Below, in pieces: positions 45,570-57,092 of a stretch of 64,000 nt of DNA (position 1 is the first letter of the stretch; every line of letters starts with the position of its first letter). The notes under the pieces were generated by a model. That model did no database searches and was not told the DNA's origin. It saw only the letters and a program-made list of their open reading frames with translations. Made by a program: the position numbers and the translations under genes. Origin of the DNA: Isoetes taiwanensis (Eukaryota > Streptophyta > Lycopodiopsida > Isoetales > Isoetaceae); NCBI GenBank assembly GCA_021234155.1, contig JAJEKV010000006.1, forward strand, positions 12,123,318 through 12,187,317, in the 5' to 3' direction.

Positions 45570-47668
45570 ATGTTTGTTCAGAGAACGGACAGGTGAAGAT
45601 GCTCATGCTAAATAACAAGCAGGTTTGTTTGAAAGCTTGGCATATAGCCTATGGTATTCCAATGTCCACTTTCTATAAGTGGCGAAGACTTTTCCTTGCT
45701 GGTCACAGAGTTGCTGAACATGGTAACACGGGCACGAAAAAACCGAGGTTTCACACTCTAGCAGGGAAGGCCGTACTATCTATGTACATAGATGAGAACG
45801 CTGAGACAATGCCCCACAGATCGAAAATCAGTACTAAAGGTGTGAGAGAGAATGTGAAGAGGCTACCCTCTGTCCTAACCAAAAAGGACATTCTTCATGA
45901 GGTGAACGCCAATGTCATGGAGATGACAGGCAAGCACGTCTCTCATTCTTCATTTTCACGTGGGTGGAAGGTAAATCACAACGAAGTTGCAATAGCTAAA
46001 AGGATAGCTTTCTCTAAGTGCAATACATGTATTGTAATAAAAGAGAAAATGGCTAAGACGAGAGATCCAAGGGAGAGAAGAGAATTGCAGATTGAAAGGA
46101 AGGCACACATGACTGCCCAGATCTCTTGTAGGAGCTTGTACTGGTCATGGAGAGCTCTGTCCCATCGATCATCGGATCAGGCGCTCACTATCACACATGA
46201 TAAAATGGACCAAAACAAGACTGATTCCAAGACTAGAGAAATTAGCAAAGTCAGTATGGAGAGGTGAACGCTTGAAAGTTAGTGTGACTGGTGCACTGAT
46301 GCATGGCCATGGCATAGGTGCATTGGGACATTTCTCACTCGACCTTTGGAAGGATGATTTAAACTTTCATGTTGGTTCCTTGAATCATGCTATCAAAGCA
46401 CTAGAGGATACTTCCGAAGATAATTGGGGCTATTTGAGAGAACAAGGACGGCCTGAGGGCATGTGGGTCAATGCACTCCTCGACAGTGCGGGTTTGAGGA
46501 CCAAAAAAAGCAATTGCACTGGACAAGACTTCGTAGCACCTCCTAAGCAACCTTCGCACTTTAAGATGTTACCTAGGCGTCTATAATTGCAGCTAGACAA
46601 TTGCGCTGGGCAGAATAAGAACAGATATCTCTTCTCTTATCTATCCTATCTTGTGTGGTTGGGTGTATTTGATCAGATACAGCTTGGCTTCATGATGGTA
46701 GGCCACACTCATGATGACATTGATGCACTATTCGGTAACTATTCAACGTTAATGCGCAGGTCTGATGCTCTAACTCTTCCAGAACTAATGCAACTCTTCC
46801 GAGAATGTAGCACAAAGGCACCAACACCATATCTTGTTACCGAGGTTCCCGATTGGAAGGGTTTCGTCGAAGGATACATTCCTGATAAAAAGGATCGTTT
46901 GGTTGGTCACTTAGAGCCGTTATTGTTTAAGTTTTACATGAATGATGGATGGCCAGTAATGTATTACAAGATGAGACCTGGTCATAGAGAATGGTTGCCA
47001 GAGAAGGGTATTCGGATGTGGAAAGCAGGTGACAATGGTTTGCCAATGATACCGATTGGGTCGCCCAAGACTCTCAAAGACATAGGAGCATTGAGGTCAT
47101 CCATTGCAAAGTACATGGTGCATTGGGCTAATATCTCCAGGGCTGGTGTGAACTCGTGGTCCAATACCTACATGAACGAGGTCATAGACTACTGGTGCAA
47201 AGTGATGCGTACTCTTGGTGAAGTACCCCCGGGCCTCGCACAAGGCAAGTTGTGCTTGACGAGCCTAAATCTATTCAGGTCGATCGATACGACGCTCCAA
47301 CTGCCTTTGTTGGACCTGCTAAGGATAAATCCAAGAACGCAGTGGAAATATTTGATCCATATCAAGATGTACAGAAAGGAATGTTTCTGCTTGTAAGACC
47401 GGCAGATGCATGTCCTACATGGGTAGCCTATGCAGAGGAGGATCCTATACAAGACCCCACTGCACCTCATTATAATGAGGTTTTTGTGTCTTGGTGGGAG
47501 CCTGTGGCTAGGAAAGGCACTGCATACGCTCAACAGTATCGAGACTGCTGCCATAAAAAGTGAAGGCCGAATCCTAATGACAGACCACGTTATCAGCCTC
47601 TCAAAACGATAGACTATGCTTGGTTAGTTGAACCAAAGCCATTGCAAGTTGTGATTCCTGCTAGCTAG
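45563..47668 (+). pseudogene. Transposase-like gene of unit 2 (DNCAGQNKNR family)
   Basis: N-terminal helix-turn-helix-like part: QVCLKAWHIAYGIPMSTFYK, then HGNTGTKKPR and the charged LPSVLTKKDILHEVNANVME. A Cys pair and MAKTRDPRERRELQIERKAH precede HDKMD (about 46196-46210). After a frameshift at about 46220 come RLEKLAKSVWRGERLKVSV and GHFSLDLWKDDLNFHVGSLN. Then LQLDNCAGQNKNRY (D at 46596) and GHTHDDIDALFG (46704-46739) complete a D...D...D/E-like set. The C-terminus GMFLLVRPADACPTWVAYAE, then FVSWWEPVA and DYAWLVEPKPLQ, looks like a small binding domain. Lesions: frameshift at about 46220, TAA at 46584-46586, frameshift at about 47245, TGA at about 47561. Family linkage (DUF7869-related) is from memory. 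Confidence 0.65.
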
Positions 47669-47862
47669 GAATCCAGGTGCAAGAACTATTGGCTAAAGAG
47701 GCTTCAGAAGACGTAGAAGAAACTTGAGTATTCCAGATACATTAAAGTAGTTATTTTATACTGCTCTCTACTTTTTTCGAATTAATACATTACTATATCT
47801 TATGTTTTACTATATCTTATACACCAGAACATCACTACAATATGCAATGCACCATACGTGAT

Positions 47863-48105
47863 TCACTCCTCATCAACATCTGCTGTAGTGATCCCAGAAA
47901 TCTCGTAGCTATTGCACTCAGGAAGCCAAATGAGGTGGATCATTACACGAAATAGTCCGGGGCAACGAATCTCAGCACCATTGGCTTTCGATTGCGAATA
48001 GGGATCAAGAAGAATTCCCCTTAAATGGCAACCGACAACATCATTGTAGCTCATTGAGCACTTGATCGCCTCGATGTGGTGAACAGAAGAAGGCGAGTAA
48101 TCCAT
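47863..48105 (-). CDS. Unknown 80-aa protein, copy A
   Basis: An 80-codon frame starting MDYSPSSVHHIEAIKCSMSY and ending GITTADVDEE. It shares with copy B the pattern H(I)..(I/F)KC..SYND...C...G..LDP..QSKA.G...C..L.RV.(I/V)HL.WLP....(E).(N/S)GIT.A.VD.E. The two copies differ by substitutions but keep length and frame, which implies past selection for protein. CACTATAAAA, about 40 bp upstream on the minus strand, could be its TATA box. No signal peptide or membrane segment. I do not recognise the family. Its position just downstream of the transposase-like gene suggests an accessory gene of unit 2 or a nearby host gene. Confidence 0.55.
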   Translation of the reverse strand: MDYSPSSVHHIEAIKCSMSYNDVVGCHLRGILLDPYSQSKANGAEIRCPGLFRVMIHLIWLPECNSYEISGITTADVDEE

Positions 48106-48497
48106 GGGAGATGAATGACCCGTAGCCCCGAGTGCAGCTGCTTTTATAGTGAAGTAAAATTATTGATGTGAATTATTGGGATACACTGTAGCGCCATTAT
48201 TGAGTCATGTACATGTACAAGTATAATGCATGTTTTATATGAATATGTGTATCATGTGATATCATGCTTTGTTTCTTGGATTTTAGTAGAGTAAAAGTAT
48301 TTGTTCCAAAGTAAGTTAGGTGTGCTTGAAATTAGGGTTTGCTTGCAGAGACAAGTGGAGGTCGAAGAGCACACCGTTACACTATACTCAGGTATGATAC
48401 ATCAGATAATATTCATTGTGCTACTACATCCTTACATAGTTCATAGGTGCTCATATCATTATTATATCCTTAACAGATACAGTAGTCAGACGCAGAT

Positions 48498-48740
48498 TCA
48501 CTCATCATCAACACCTGCTAAGGTGATGCCATTCAGCTCAAAGATCTCCTGATCAGGAAGCCAATAAAGGTGGACCACAACACGAGTGAGCTTCCTGCAA
48601 CCACTCACAGGACCATCAGCTTTGGACTGGAGCCATGGATCAAGATTAACACCATTTCTGTAGCATTCACACAGATCGTTGTAGCTCAAGTAGCACTTGA
48701 AGGATCGGATGTGCTCCGGACGAGGAGGCAAGGAAGCCAT
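48498..48740 (-). CDS. Unknown 80-aa protein, copy B
   Basis: Paralogue of copy A with the same length: starts MASLPPRPEHIRSFKCYLSY, has NLDPWLQSKADG and RVVVHLYWLPDQEIFELNGI, ends AGVDDE. Conserved Cys, Trp and LDP..QSKA positions suggest a small folded domain of mixed beta/alpha type; that is inference. CACTATAAAA is again present about 40 bp upstream. Both copies look undamaged, in contrast to neighbouring genes. Confidence 0.55.
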   Translation of the reverse strand: MASLPPRPEHIRSFKCYLSYNDLCECYRNGVNLDPWLQSKADGPVSGCRKLTRVVVHLYWLPDQEIFELNGITLAGVDDE

Positions 48741-49025
48741 GGAAGATGAATGACCTCCACCACCGAATGGAGCTGTTTTTATAGTGAAGTAAAATTATTG
48801 ATGTGAATTATTGGTGTAGATTGTAGCGCCATTATTGAGCTTGTATAAGTATCACGTACACGTACAAGTATAACACATAATTTGTATGGATATGTGTATG
48901 TTAGTGACCTCGTGTATCTTGGGCTCGAGAACTAGGTGAAAGTATTGGTGCTTGAGCAAATTAGGTGTGCTTAAAATTCTCAAAATTGCGTTATTCTATC
49001 CAATTAATGAAATCATGCTTAGGAT

Positions 49026-49163
49026 GCAAGCTAAAATAGAGAAGCAGCCACAATAACTTAGGCATTCTCCAAAGATCTTCAAAGCATCTTACGTGCAAGC
49101 TAAAATAGAGAAGCTGCCACAATAACTTAGGCATTCTCCAAAGATCTTCAAAGCATCTGATGC
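49026..49163. repeat. Tandem duplication, 2 x 69 bp
   Basis: GCAAGCTAAAATAGAGAAGC... starts at 49026 and 49095. The copies differ at only a few positions, so this is a recent local duplication. Confidence 0.9.
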
Positions 49164-49406
49164 CTAAGAACAGAAAGAAATAGTTAGTAATGGGATAGAG
49201 AAAAATAGCATCAAAAACTTGCAAAGTAGAGCCGAATAGCTAGTTTCCCTCATTTTGACGCCGATTCTTCAACGAAGACGATTGCCACTAAATAATCACC
49301 TCTTCAAGGGAAAAATTCACCAAAAGTGCAAAAACAGTCACCAGAAGCGGAAAAACTCCAAGAAATTATGTCCACAAAAGAAAACACTTGGTGCCATGCC
49401 GTTCAA

Positions 49407-49560
49407 ACCTCAGCAGCACCAGCCATGTTCTTGGATGGTGCCATATCTAGGCGCCATGGCCGGAGTACAGAAAAATGGGGAAACCTCAGCAGGCACCAAC
49501 CATCTTCTTGGATGAGCGCCATTGCTAGGCGCCATGGACGGAGTAGAGAAAAAGGGGGGA
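49407..49560. repeat. Tandem duplication, ~77-bp period, with GGCGCCATGG core
   Basis: AACCTCAGCAG...CACCA.CCAT.TTCTTGGATG...TAGGCGCCATGG.CGGAGTA occurs twice (about 49409-49484 and 49485-49560). The GCGCCATGGCCGG core resembles the GCCATAGCCGG words at 21.4-22.0 kb. Confidence 0.75.
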
Positions 49561-49641
49561 AAATGGGAGACGCAGAATGCCACTAAGTGACATCCACATT
49601 ACAAAATATAACTTCACTTCAGGGATCTGGGAAGAAATATT

Positions 49642-49743
49642 TAGCTCAGATCGCAAATGCTAGAGTTTCTCATATGATCGACAGGCAAGAAATACTCTGT
49701 TAGAAAAGAAAACAGCCTTGATCGCCATGGCTATGGAGTTTAG
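49642..49743. repeat. Segment shared with 22044-22143, ending in a degenerate palindrome
   Basis: About 100 bp (CTCAGATCGCAAATGCTAGA ... to ATCGCCATGGCTATGGAGTT) match 22044-22143 in the same orientation at about 97%. The palindrome-like ATCGCCATGGCTAT is at 49721-49734. Sequences diverge abruptly on both sides. Just upstream, 49573-49596 is the inverted copy of 22281-22303. Confidence 0.85.
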
Positions 49744-50223
49744 GGTACCTTCAGACCATGGGGTTAAATTAAACTAAATTTTAAAGTAACCAATTGTTTG
49801 TTATGATAAATTAAGGTTATTTTTGTCAAGCTTTCACACCACTTGTTATGTCAATTACTAACATTACAAATTCTGTTAAAAAAACTTTCAGACATGGGAT
49901 TTGTTATGTTATCCACTAACATAACAGAATTTGTTAAGAACATTTTCGCACCAAAGTTTGATATGTTAACTTCACATTGCAAAACAGAAATTGAATATGT
50001 TAATGGTCACTGCATGTTCCTCTTCCTGGCCTATGCTGCTATTTGTATTCGGCTGCCTATCAGCACCTTCTCTGCATTACAAAAGGCAGGCGATCAAATA
50101 GACCATAGCAAGTTATGAGTCAAATAGACCATAGCATCTAAATAGGCAGGCGATCAAATAGACCATATCATCTAAAGACCATCGTGGGATTTACCAGATC
50201 CACGATGTCAAGTTAAGCAAATA
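49744..50223. other. No gene recognised
   Basis: AT-rich. TAACATAACAGAATTTGTTAA-like words repeat with variation at 49850-49940, and GGCAGGCGATCAAATAGACC occurs twice at 50083 and 50143. Confidence 0.45.
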
Positions 50224-50409
50224 GTGCAAGTTAAGCCAGATGTCATCACGTACAATTCTCTGATATATGGTCTTTGCAAAGAAGATAAAGTACATAAGGC
50301 ATATCAATTGTTTCAAGATATGATTGATAAAAAATACCTTCCAAATTCCATGACCTACGAATCTCTGATGCGTGGATCCTTGACAATGACAAATGTAGAC
50401 GAGACCTGA
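50224..50409 (+). pseudogene. P-class PPR fragment
   Basis: Reads VKPDVITYNSLIYGLCKEDK, then AYQLFQDMIDKKYLPNSMTY and ESLMRG. This is one complete 35-residue P-type PPR motif and the start of the next (G..PD..TYNSLI.GLCK...V..A..LF..M). Known role of the family: sequence-specific organellar RNA binding, Rf-like subgroup. Only about 1.7 motifs remain, with no start codon or transit peptide. Confidence 0.7.
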
Positions 50410-51302
50410 TATGCTTTAGGGCCAGTACCTGAACACATGCCAGTGTTTCTCCTTGAGTGCTTCAATCTAATGAGCAACGAGTCTCAAAAGAGTTACTTTG
50501 GAGTAAAAATCTCGTTCCTATTTGGTGAAATTTGGTAAGGCCAGTGATGTAAATAAAGAGCTCTCATTTCCTAGGGTGCAGTTAGAACAAAGGACCACAA
50601 ATAGAGTATGTCCGTTAATCTTTGAGGTTGAGATGATGGTTTGTCTCTAACGAGAGCAGTGGAGGTTGGCAAAGGTATGAAGATAATTAGAACCCAAGTT
50701 TGCAAAAAGTACACCCATATTGATTACAGCCTCAGTATGATTACAGTCTTGATAAGTTCCTTTTGTCCAATGGGTTTGGTAATACTGTGTTTCCATTCCA
50801 TTTCTTATCTGGTACAGGAGGGATGATTGTAAAATTCTTTTCAGTTGTGCCATCTCACGTGATGATGGAAGTTGTGCATGGACAATTGGTTCTGCACTAT
50901 TTGTTTTCCAAAATAGCAACATTTATCTTCTTAATGTAAGCTGATTGCTTTGCTTCGTCTGATCAGGCATACCGTTTAAATTGTCATCCCACACAATGAC
51001 CAAAGGTGTGCATGGATAATGCTGTTGGCGTATATGTGGTGGCCAAATACCACGCAAATTTAATGGCTCGGTTTCAACATAACATTGTCATGTAGTACAT
51101 AATTCAAAGCGTTATCCTACACTGGAAGTGCCAATAGAGTTGTGGTTCCACTGAAGAGAATTTTTTAGAGTAATGTAGGGGACCTACTAGAGGAAGGCTC
51201 AAGGCTAGGGCCAAGGGAGATTCTCCATGGCTCATTAGGCTTTGGCACATCAATCAGCACTGGTGCTATATGCTATTGCCCAATATAGACTGGAACTTCA
51301 CA
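50410..51302. other. No gene recognised
   Basis: No motif-bearing frame. The 61- to 91-codon frames around 50641-50922 overlap on opposite strands and have no recognisable family. Confidence 0.45.
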
Positions 51303-52740
51303 TCACATGGTCTGGGTCATGCTTTGTTGGTGATCTAAAGTTTCAGAAAAGTCTTCTTGATCATTAAAGTAACTTGTATGTACAACATACATGTTTGACA
51401 TTAAAATATAAACTGTTGCATCTTGGAGATCTAACTGGACAACTTCATCTACTGCAGACTCAGCTAACTTAAGTGCGCCATGAATATAACAAGCCCCAAG
51501 AAATAACCTCCAAACCACAATATCACATTGAAAAGCCAATGAGTCTATAATATCTTTTGCCTCATGCAGGTGCCCTAGATGGCCTAGAAGATCAACCATA
51601 CATGCATAATGCTCAGCTAATGGTGCAACATTGTAGACTTGGCTCATGGAATCAAAACTGTGACAAGCTTCATCAAACATACCCTCATAGGTGTAACCAG
51701 CAAGAACTGAAACAAAGGTAATTGCATTTGGTTTGAATCCTTGCCTTTGCATTTGACAGAATAGATCAAATGCCTTCTTTCCATTTCCATATTCTGCATA
51801 AGCTGAGATAATAACAGATCCACAATGCTACATTGTATGCATGGAGGTTACCTCAAACATCCCTAAAGCATCCTTGATACATCCACATTTAGCATACATA
51901 TCAACAAGAGCGTAAACGCATCATCACTAGATTCATCTCTGATCATCATGCTATGCACCCACTCACCAAAATGTAGATTTCCCCTCTGATAATACATGCA
52001 TGCATGACACCGATATAGATAAGCTTATCGGGTTTAAAATTTTGATTCTCCATTTTCTTGAAGAATTGAAGAGCCTTGAAACTGTGACCAGACTGCTCAT
52101 ATCCCATAATCATTATCCTCCATGATACTATATCATGTACAATTCTATACGTGGCAAGTATCTTCAATCATACCACATTTTAAATACATGCCAAGAAGCG
52201 CATTCCCTATTGTAGTATCCAAGTCCATCAATGCGAGGTTGCATTAGTTTGGGCATGAACATGTTTACCCCATTCCAACGCTCCTACAACACCACAGGCA
52301 TTCAAAATGCCAACATGCATAATCTTGTCTGGCTCCAAGCCATCATTTTGAAGATCTTTAAAAACTTCGACAAGATGCTCTTTATTTGCACGTCACATGA
52401 GTGTTTGACTCTAATTCAGTCCTAACAATGAGGGCATGAATATATTTGCCCAACCCTGAAGCATCTACATAAATGCAAGAGCTCAAAACGTTGACATGGG
52501 TGATATGATTTGGTTTGAAATCTTGCTGTTGCATTGCTCTAAAAAACCCAATAGCTGCATTACCATCTTCATAGCTGCATTACCAACTTCATAGCGGGAA
52601 TACTCTGAAATGAGTGTATTCCACAAGATCACATCTTTTTCATCTGATCTGTCAAATGCTTCCTGTGCTTCACTGATGCTTCCTGTGCTTCACTGATGGG
52701 AAAACCCACAAATTTAATCTGTAAGAAGCATTCAGATTTC
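51303..52740 (-). pseudogene. PLS-class PPR protein pseudogene
   Basis: Minus-strand order: DVILWNTLISEYSRYE and AMQQQDFKPNHITHVNVLSS (52.5-52.65 kb); LGKYIHALIVRTE; VFKDLQNDGLEPDKIMHVGI (about 52.3 kb); VSWRIMIMGYEQSGHSFKAL (52.1 kb); GSVIISAYAEYGNGKKAFDL (51.8 kb); MQRQGFKPNAITFVSVLAGY (51.75 kb); then an E1-type tail WRLFLGACYIHGALKLAESA with YILMSNMYV (51.4 kb). This is the L-S-P motif order of organellar RNA-editing PPR proteins. Stops and frameshifts occur in several motifs, and no intact DYW end is seen. The last 149 codons (51303-51752) are still open. Confidence 0.75.
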
Positions 52741-53690
52741 TACCTCGATCTGCTGAAACCTTCATGTATGTAATATAAGATCTATTTTAATTCAGATTTT
52801 TATCTCTATCTGCTAAAAGCTTCATGTATATTAGCTTAAATGATCATATGCTGTTGTACTACAATCGGCAGCCTTTTGATTTACTGTATGTTTTGTGGGT
52901 AAAGAGTATGCAGAAACTGATGGGATATGAGCTGATGGAATATATGACAGTATAAAAGATAGAGAAACAAGGAAACAAAAGTCGATGAGAAAAAATACCT
53001 GATTGTCTGGTATCGATTATCTGGTATTGACAATGCGTGCAAGGAAGAAGAATTCCTTTGCCTAAACAAAAAACACGAGGAATCAGGCAGGAAGACAAAA
53101 CGAAATGCTGGTCTGAGAATGCATAAAATGGTAGCATACCAGAGAAAGCTCTGTCGATTGGCGATGGAGCGTCGATGGAGCCGCCGTAATAGCACTAAAC
53201 CAGCGGCAGGGGCATCGAATAAAATTTCGTCCAATTCTTGCTCAGCAATATCCATGTCCGACAAAAGGAGGTACAACCACCAATGTCCACTATAACAATT
53301 CAGATGGTCAAATACATAGCAATAAAAATAGACAGTGCAATAAGATCACTCACTTGTGCATGACAGGCCAGAACATCGCACGTACTTCGATCCACCGCAC
53401 TCCCAATCCGTAGTCGTCCCGGAATATGGGAGTCAACTATGATGCCACATCGCTCCCTGAAGACCCTGTACGAAAGGGATGGACATGCATGTAATAAGTG
53501 GGGTCCACAAAAAGAACGTGCCTTCGGTCCTCTTCAGACAACATGTGCCTAATAATACTTTATGGGGACGCAAATGATATGAAGCATTAGACAAGAGTAT
53601 AACACAATATAAAGGGTTTTTGATTTGCCATTGATTGTGGCTTATATCTTTGTCAAAATCACAGATTTTCGGACTGCACATCCGGCCCCA
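52741..53690. other. Intergenic; one possible first exon on the minus strand
   Basis: A minus-strand frame reading MDIAEQELDEILFDAP then RRLHRRSIANRQSF ends near 53143 at a possible donor CTCTG|GTATGC. The family is unknown and no partner exon was found. CTTCCTGTGCTTCACTGATG is duplicated at 52662-52697. Confidence 0.3.
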
Positions 53691-53694
53691 GAAA

Positions 53695-56600
53695 CCCTAA
53701 AGCGCTCACGGTCCTGGTCGCACGTTTCTGATCATATCTGGAGATCCAGAGCTCCGTTTCAGCTGAAATGTGTTGTATTGGAAAGCCCTCTCAGAGACCT
53801 TTCAGTAGGTATGTGATTTGCATGTGGTTGAGTCATATTTCCAAAGCAAAATTGTAGATTTCGGGCTGCCAATAAAACGCTCTGAAAACCCCCGGCGTTC
53901 GTGGTCTGGCCACACATTTCGATCATATCCGGAGCTTGGGGAGCTTTGGTTTGAGAATCGGGGACTTCACAACAGACTTGGTCTCGTGTTAAGACTTGCG
54001 ATGGTGAGACTCTAAATGACTCGGGACGTGACTCTCGTGCAGCCAGACAATAGAAAAAAGCGCATGCGCTAAAGAAGCCGAAAGCACCCGAATCCGTGAG
54101 GGGCTCCTCTCCCTCGAGCATGTCATGCAGTCCGAGAATATACGAGCCTTGGAGGCAAAGTTGACAGCCAAAGATGCGGGATAGGTTGGCAAGTATGGAG
54201 GCACAAAGAGACACCCGACCAATAGTAGCCATCCTCAAGAAACAGTTGGTGAAGGAGAGAGAACGGATCTCCACATTAGAAGAAAGGTGCGCCACCGAAT
54301 GACCGCTTTGGGCTGGCGACTTCGAGCTTGATCCAAGCGTGGGTATTGTCGCCGCTTAAGAAGTGAATTCATGGCAACATCTCAAACACCGAATGAGGTT
54401 ACCCAAATGATTGATAGGATCCATCGCCAGTGACGATGAGATATCACAACTCATGGAGAGAGCTCGGCAAACAAAGGAACAGATTATACGCTGGCTACCG
54501 CAAGCACCGCCTTACTGACCATGAAGCTAGAATGCATCAGATGCAAGCGGGTTGGACACCCTAGAAAAAGAGACAACCGTAAGGACCGAAGCAGCACCCG
54601 TGCTCTCTACCTGTGAGAAGAGGATGGCCGAAGTTTCACCGAGATGTATGATCTCCGCCGGAGATGAAACAAAAAATGTTGCATCACGGAGGCAAAGATC
54701 AACAAAGTCGCCCAATGTCAAGGAAGAGGTGGCCAGGGAATCAGGCAAAGTCCTTCAAGCAGCGATCGCCAACTCCGCCGGCTGAACCTCATTGTCCTGG
54801 CTTGCCCGAAGAGCATGGGGAAGATCTGCCCGACTAAGCAATGCCACCCCCTGCGCCGGACTACAACCCCGTAGTATTTGGGGTGAGAAACCCGCGGCCA
54901 CGACCAGTCGTTAAGGCCAAACATGAGACCCCATTGGTCAAATTCACGTTGTTGGACCGGGCATCGAAGACTCTATTACCGCAATCGCGCCAGCCTGGAA
55001 GGGGACATCAATATACTTGGACCGCGATCTTACTCGGTGCAACAAAAGGAGAGACGAGAGGAGTTCACAAAAATCGGACAAGTCGACAGCAGGGGGGATC
55101 GCCGTGGGCTTGGTTAATCGCAAGATGAAGGTGTTTGTACCTCTGCCACCGCAATAGCGAGGCAGGCGCGATGGGGCCGAGGGGACATCTAGACCTTTCA
55201 CCTCCTCGGCAACAAAACCGGATGCAACAGCCTGGACCCGAAGGTTTCGGGCACCACACCGAATGGCCCCTCGCAAACCTCCTGGGGAGCCGGTGCGGGA
55301 CAATTGCCCACAAGCGGCATAGGGGCCGGTGTCTCGACTTGTATCATGGAACTGTAGGGGATTCCCCCGGAAGAAGGGCAGCGCCTTGTTGGGATCGCTA
55401 CGGTATGGACATCATCTTCTTGCAAGAGACATGGGAATATCGCGGGCATCGGTATCTACATCCCGGATACGGTGCTTCTTGCTTGCTAATGCGCGCCATG
55501 GCAAGCGATATGGAGGGGGTGGCATGCTACTTCAAAGATGATATAGGCTGACAGACTTAACCGCTACCTGTGGGTGAGACTACTGGAGCCTCAACATCGT
55601 CCATTGTTTATTGCATGATGTTATATACCCCATGCGACCTCTAAGTTCTACCAGTCCGTGAGGCGGATACGGATGTACAAATGCCTTATAGATATCATCA
55701 GATGATGACATAGAGCAATATCGCCAGTAAGGGCATGTGCTCTTGTTAGAGATTTCATTACGTACCGCGACCGACATTTCTGATCGGGTTACCTTCCGTG
55801 GAGAGGCCGATTCTCGACCCACTCGGCTTGAAACACCGGCACCCCAACATGCGAGCAGGTCTCAAGATCTGATCACCAATGCCTTTGGAAGGGAGGCGGT
55901 TCAACTCTGTCTGGGTCTTTTGACATGGTAGTGTTTAATGGTATGATCGATGGTCGCAATCCGAGGGGTTTTACTTGCAAGATCGATAGACATGATGGTG
56001 GAGCTAGCATGGTAGACTATCTCCTTGCTCGATTGGTAGGACTTGACATGATCAATGAGCTCTCAATTGGCACACAAACGGAGATGAGGAGGCTTTTGTC
56101 GGACCACTATCCACTTTATGTCACTTTGGATTGGGAGCACTCAAGGCGCAAATCCACAGTAGTAGAAACCATCGGGGTTGAGATACACCCCGACTACCAA
56201 AGCAAGCGTAATATGAGTTTGTGTTGGAACGTGAACTGCAGGGGATTGATGCCCTTTTCACGTTATATGATAGGTGGGAGTGGCTTGTAAATGCCTTACT
56301 CCGTTAGCAATAGTTTTTTTTGCGCCGGGGATCGCCTTGAATGGACCTTCCAGCAGTTCCCTCGTAATCCCCTCGTTTGATCGCCGAGTGCAAGGCTCTA
56401 AAGACCCAATCATATTGCCTCAGATCCACAAATGCGGGCGTGGCAAAGAGCCATTGGGACTATAGAGCATTCTTGAAATCCAAAAGCATGCGCACATTGC
56501 AGACCATCAGCGGCGCATGTTTGATTTGTTGATGACCGAGCCGAAAGCCTTCTGGCGTAGGGTGTTGTACAAGAGGCATCAACCACCCGGCAATATTACA

Positions 56601-57092
56601 TGGTACAAACGGGTGCTATAAATAAGCTCTGGGAAAATAAGGGATCGAGAATGATGTTATACTCATCGGACATCAATCCAATGCTTACATACTTTCGATC
56701 AAGAGCTATTTACATGCCTCTATTCCAAAAACTTGAGACATTGGATAGCGGATATAGGACCGCCAAGCACAAATTAAAAGGTAGAAACCGGAAGATGGTC
56801 TCGAGTTCCTAGGGATGAACAGTATGCACTTTAGCGTGATCTAAGAGCAGTAGAAGATGAGAACCATGTCTTGCTGGTGTGCCCATCATATGATGATATT
56901 AGGCATCGATTCCACATAGACGTACCTGACTTTCAGTCACTATGGGGTTTAGACTTCATGATATTAGGGAACTTCATTAAATCTGTTGATTCACACAGAG
57001 AGTTCCTTTTGAAAACTCAGTAATTGTACGTGTCGCTCCATGACCCTTGAGGTCCATTGTGGGCGTGATAAATATATATTATTATTATTATT
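53695..57092 (+). pseudogene. LINE retrotransposon copy, internally deleted
   Basis: The 5' part contains two diverged copies of a ~185-bp segment (53700-53800, 53870-53960), possibly LINE leader monomers. At 54.52 kb is a zinc-knuckle-like LECIRCKRVGHPRKR with a lost last Cys. The endonuclease follows in broken frames: VSWNCRGFPRKKG (55.34 kb), MDIIFLQETWEYRGHRYLHP (55.41 kb), then SMVDYLLARLVGLDM and LLSDHYPLYVTLDW (about 56.0-56.13 kb) with the SDH active-site block. The RT core is absent, and the C-terminal HVLLVCPSYDDIRHRF-like block follows at 56.86 kb. The 3' end GCTCCATGACCCTTGAGGTC at 57034 and a TATTATTATTATTA tail to 57092 match the family at 15.7 kb. Inactive. Confidence 0.7.

Larger units (their letters stand above)
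47780..48980. repeat. Tandem segmental duplication carrying a small gene
   Basis: Two ~600-bp units (about 47780-48340 and 48430-48980) share a coding part, an identical leader (TTTTATAGTGAAGTAAAATT then TATTGATGTGAATTATTGG) and a distal GTTAGGTGTGCTT/ATTAGGTGTGCTT. The leaders are more alike than the coding parts. Confidence 0.75.
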
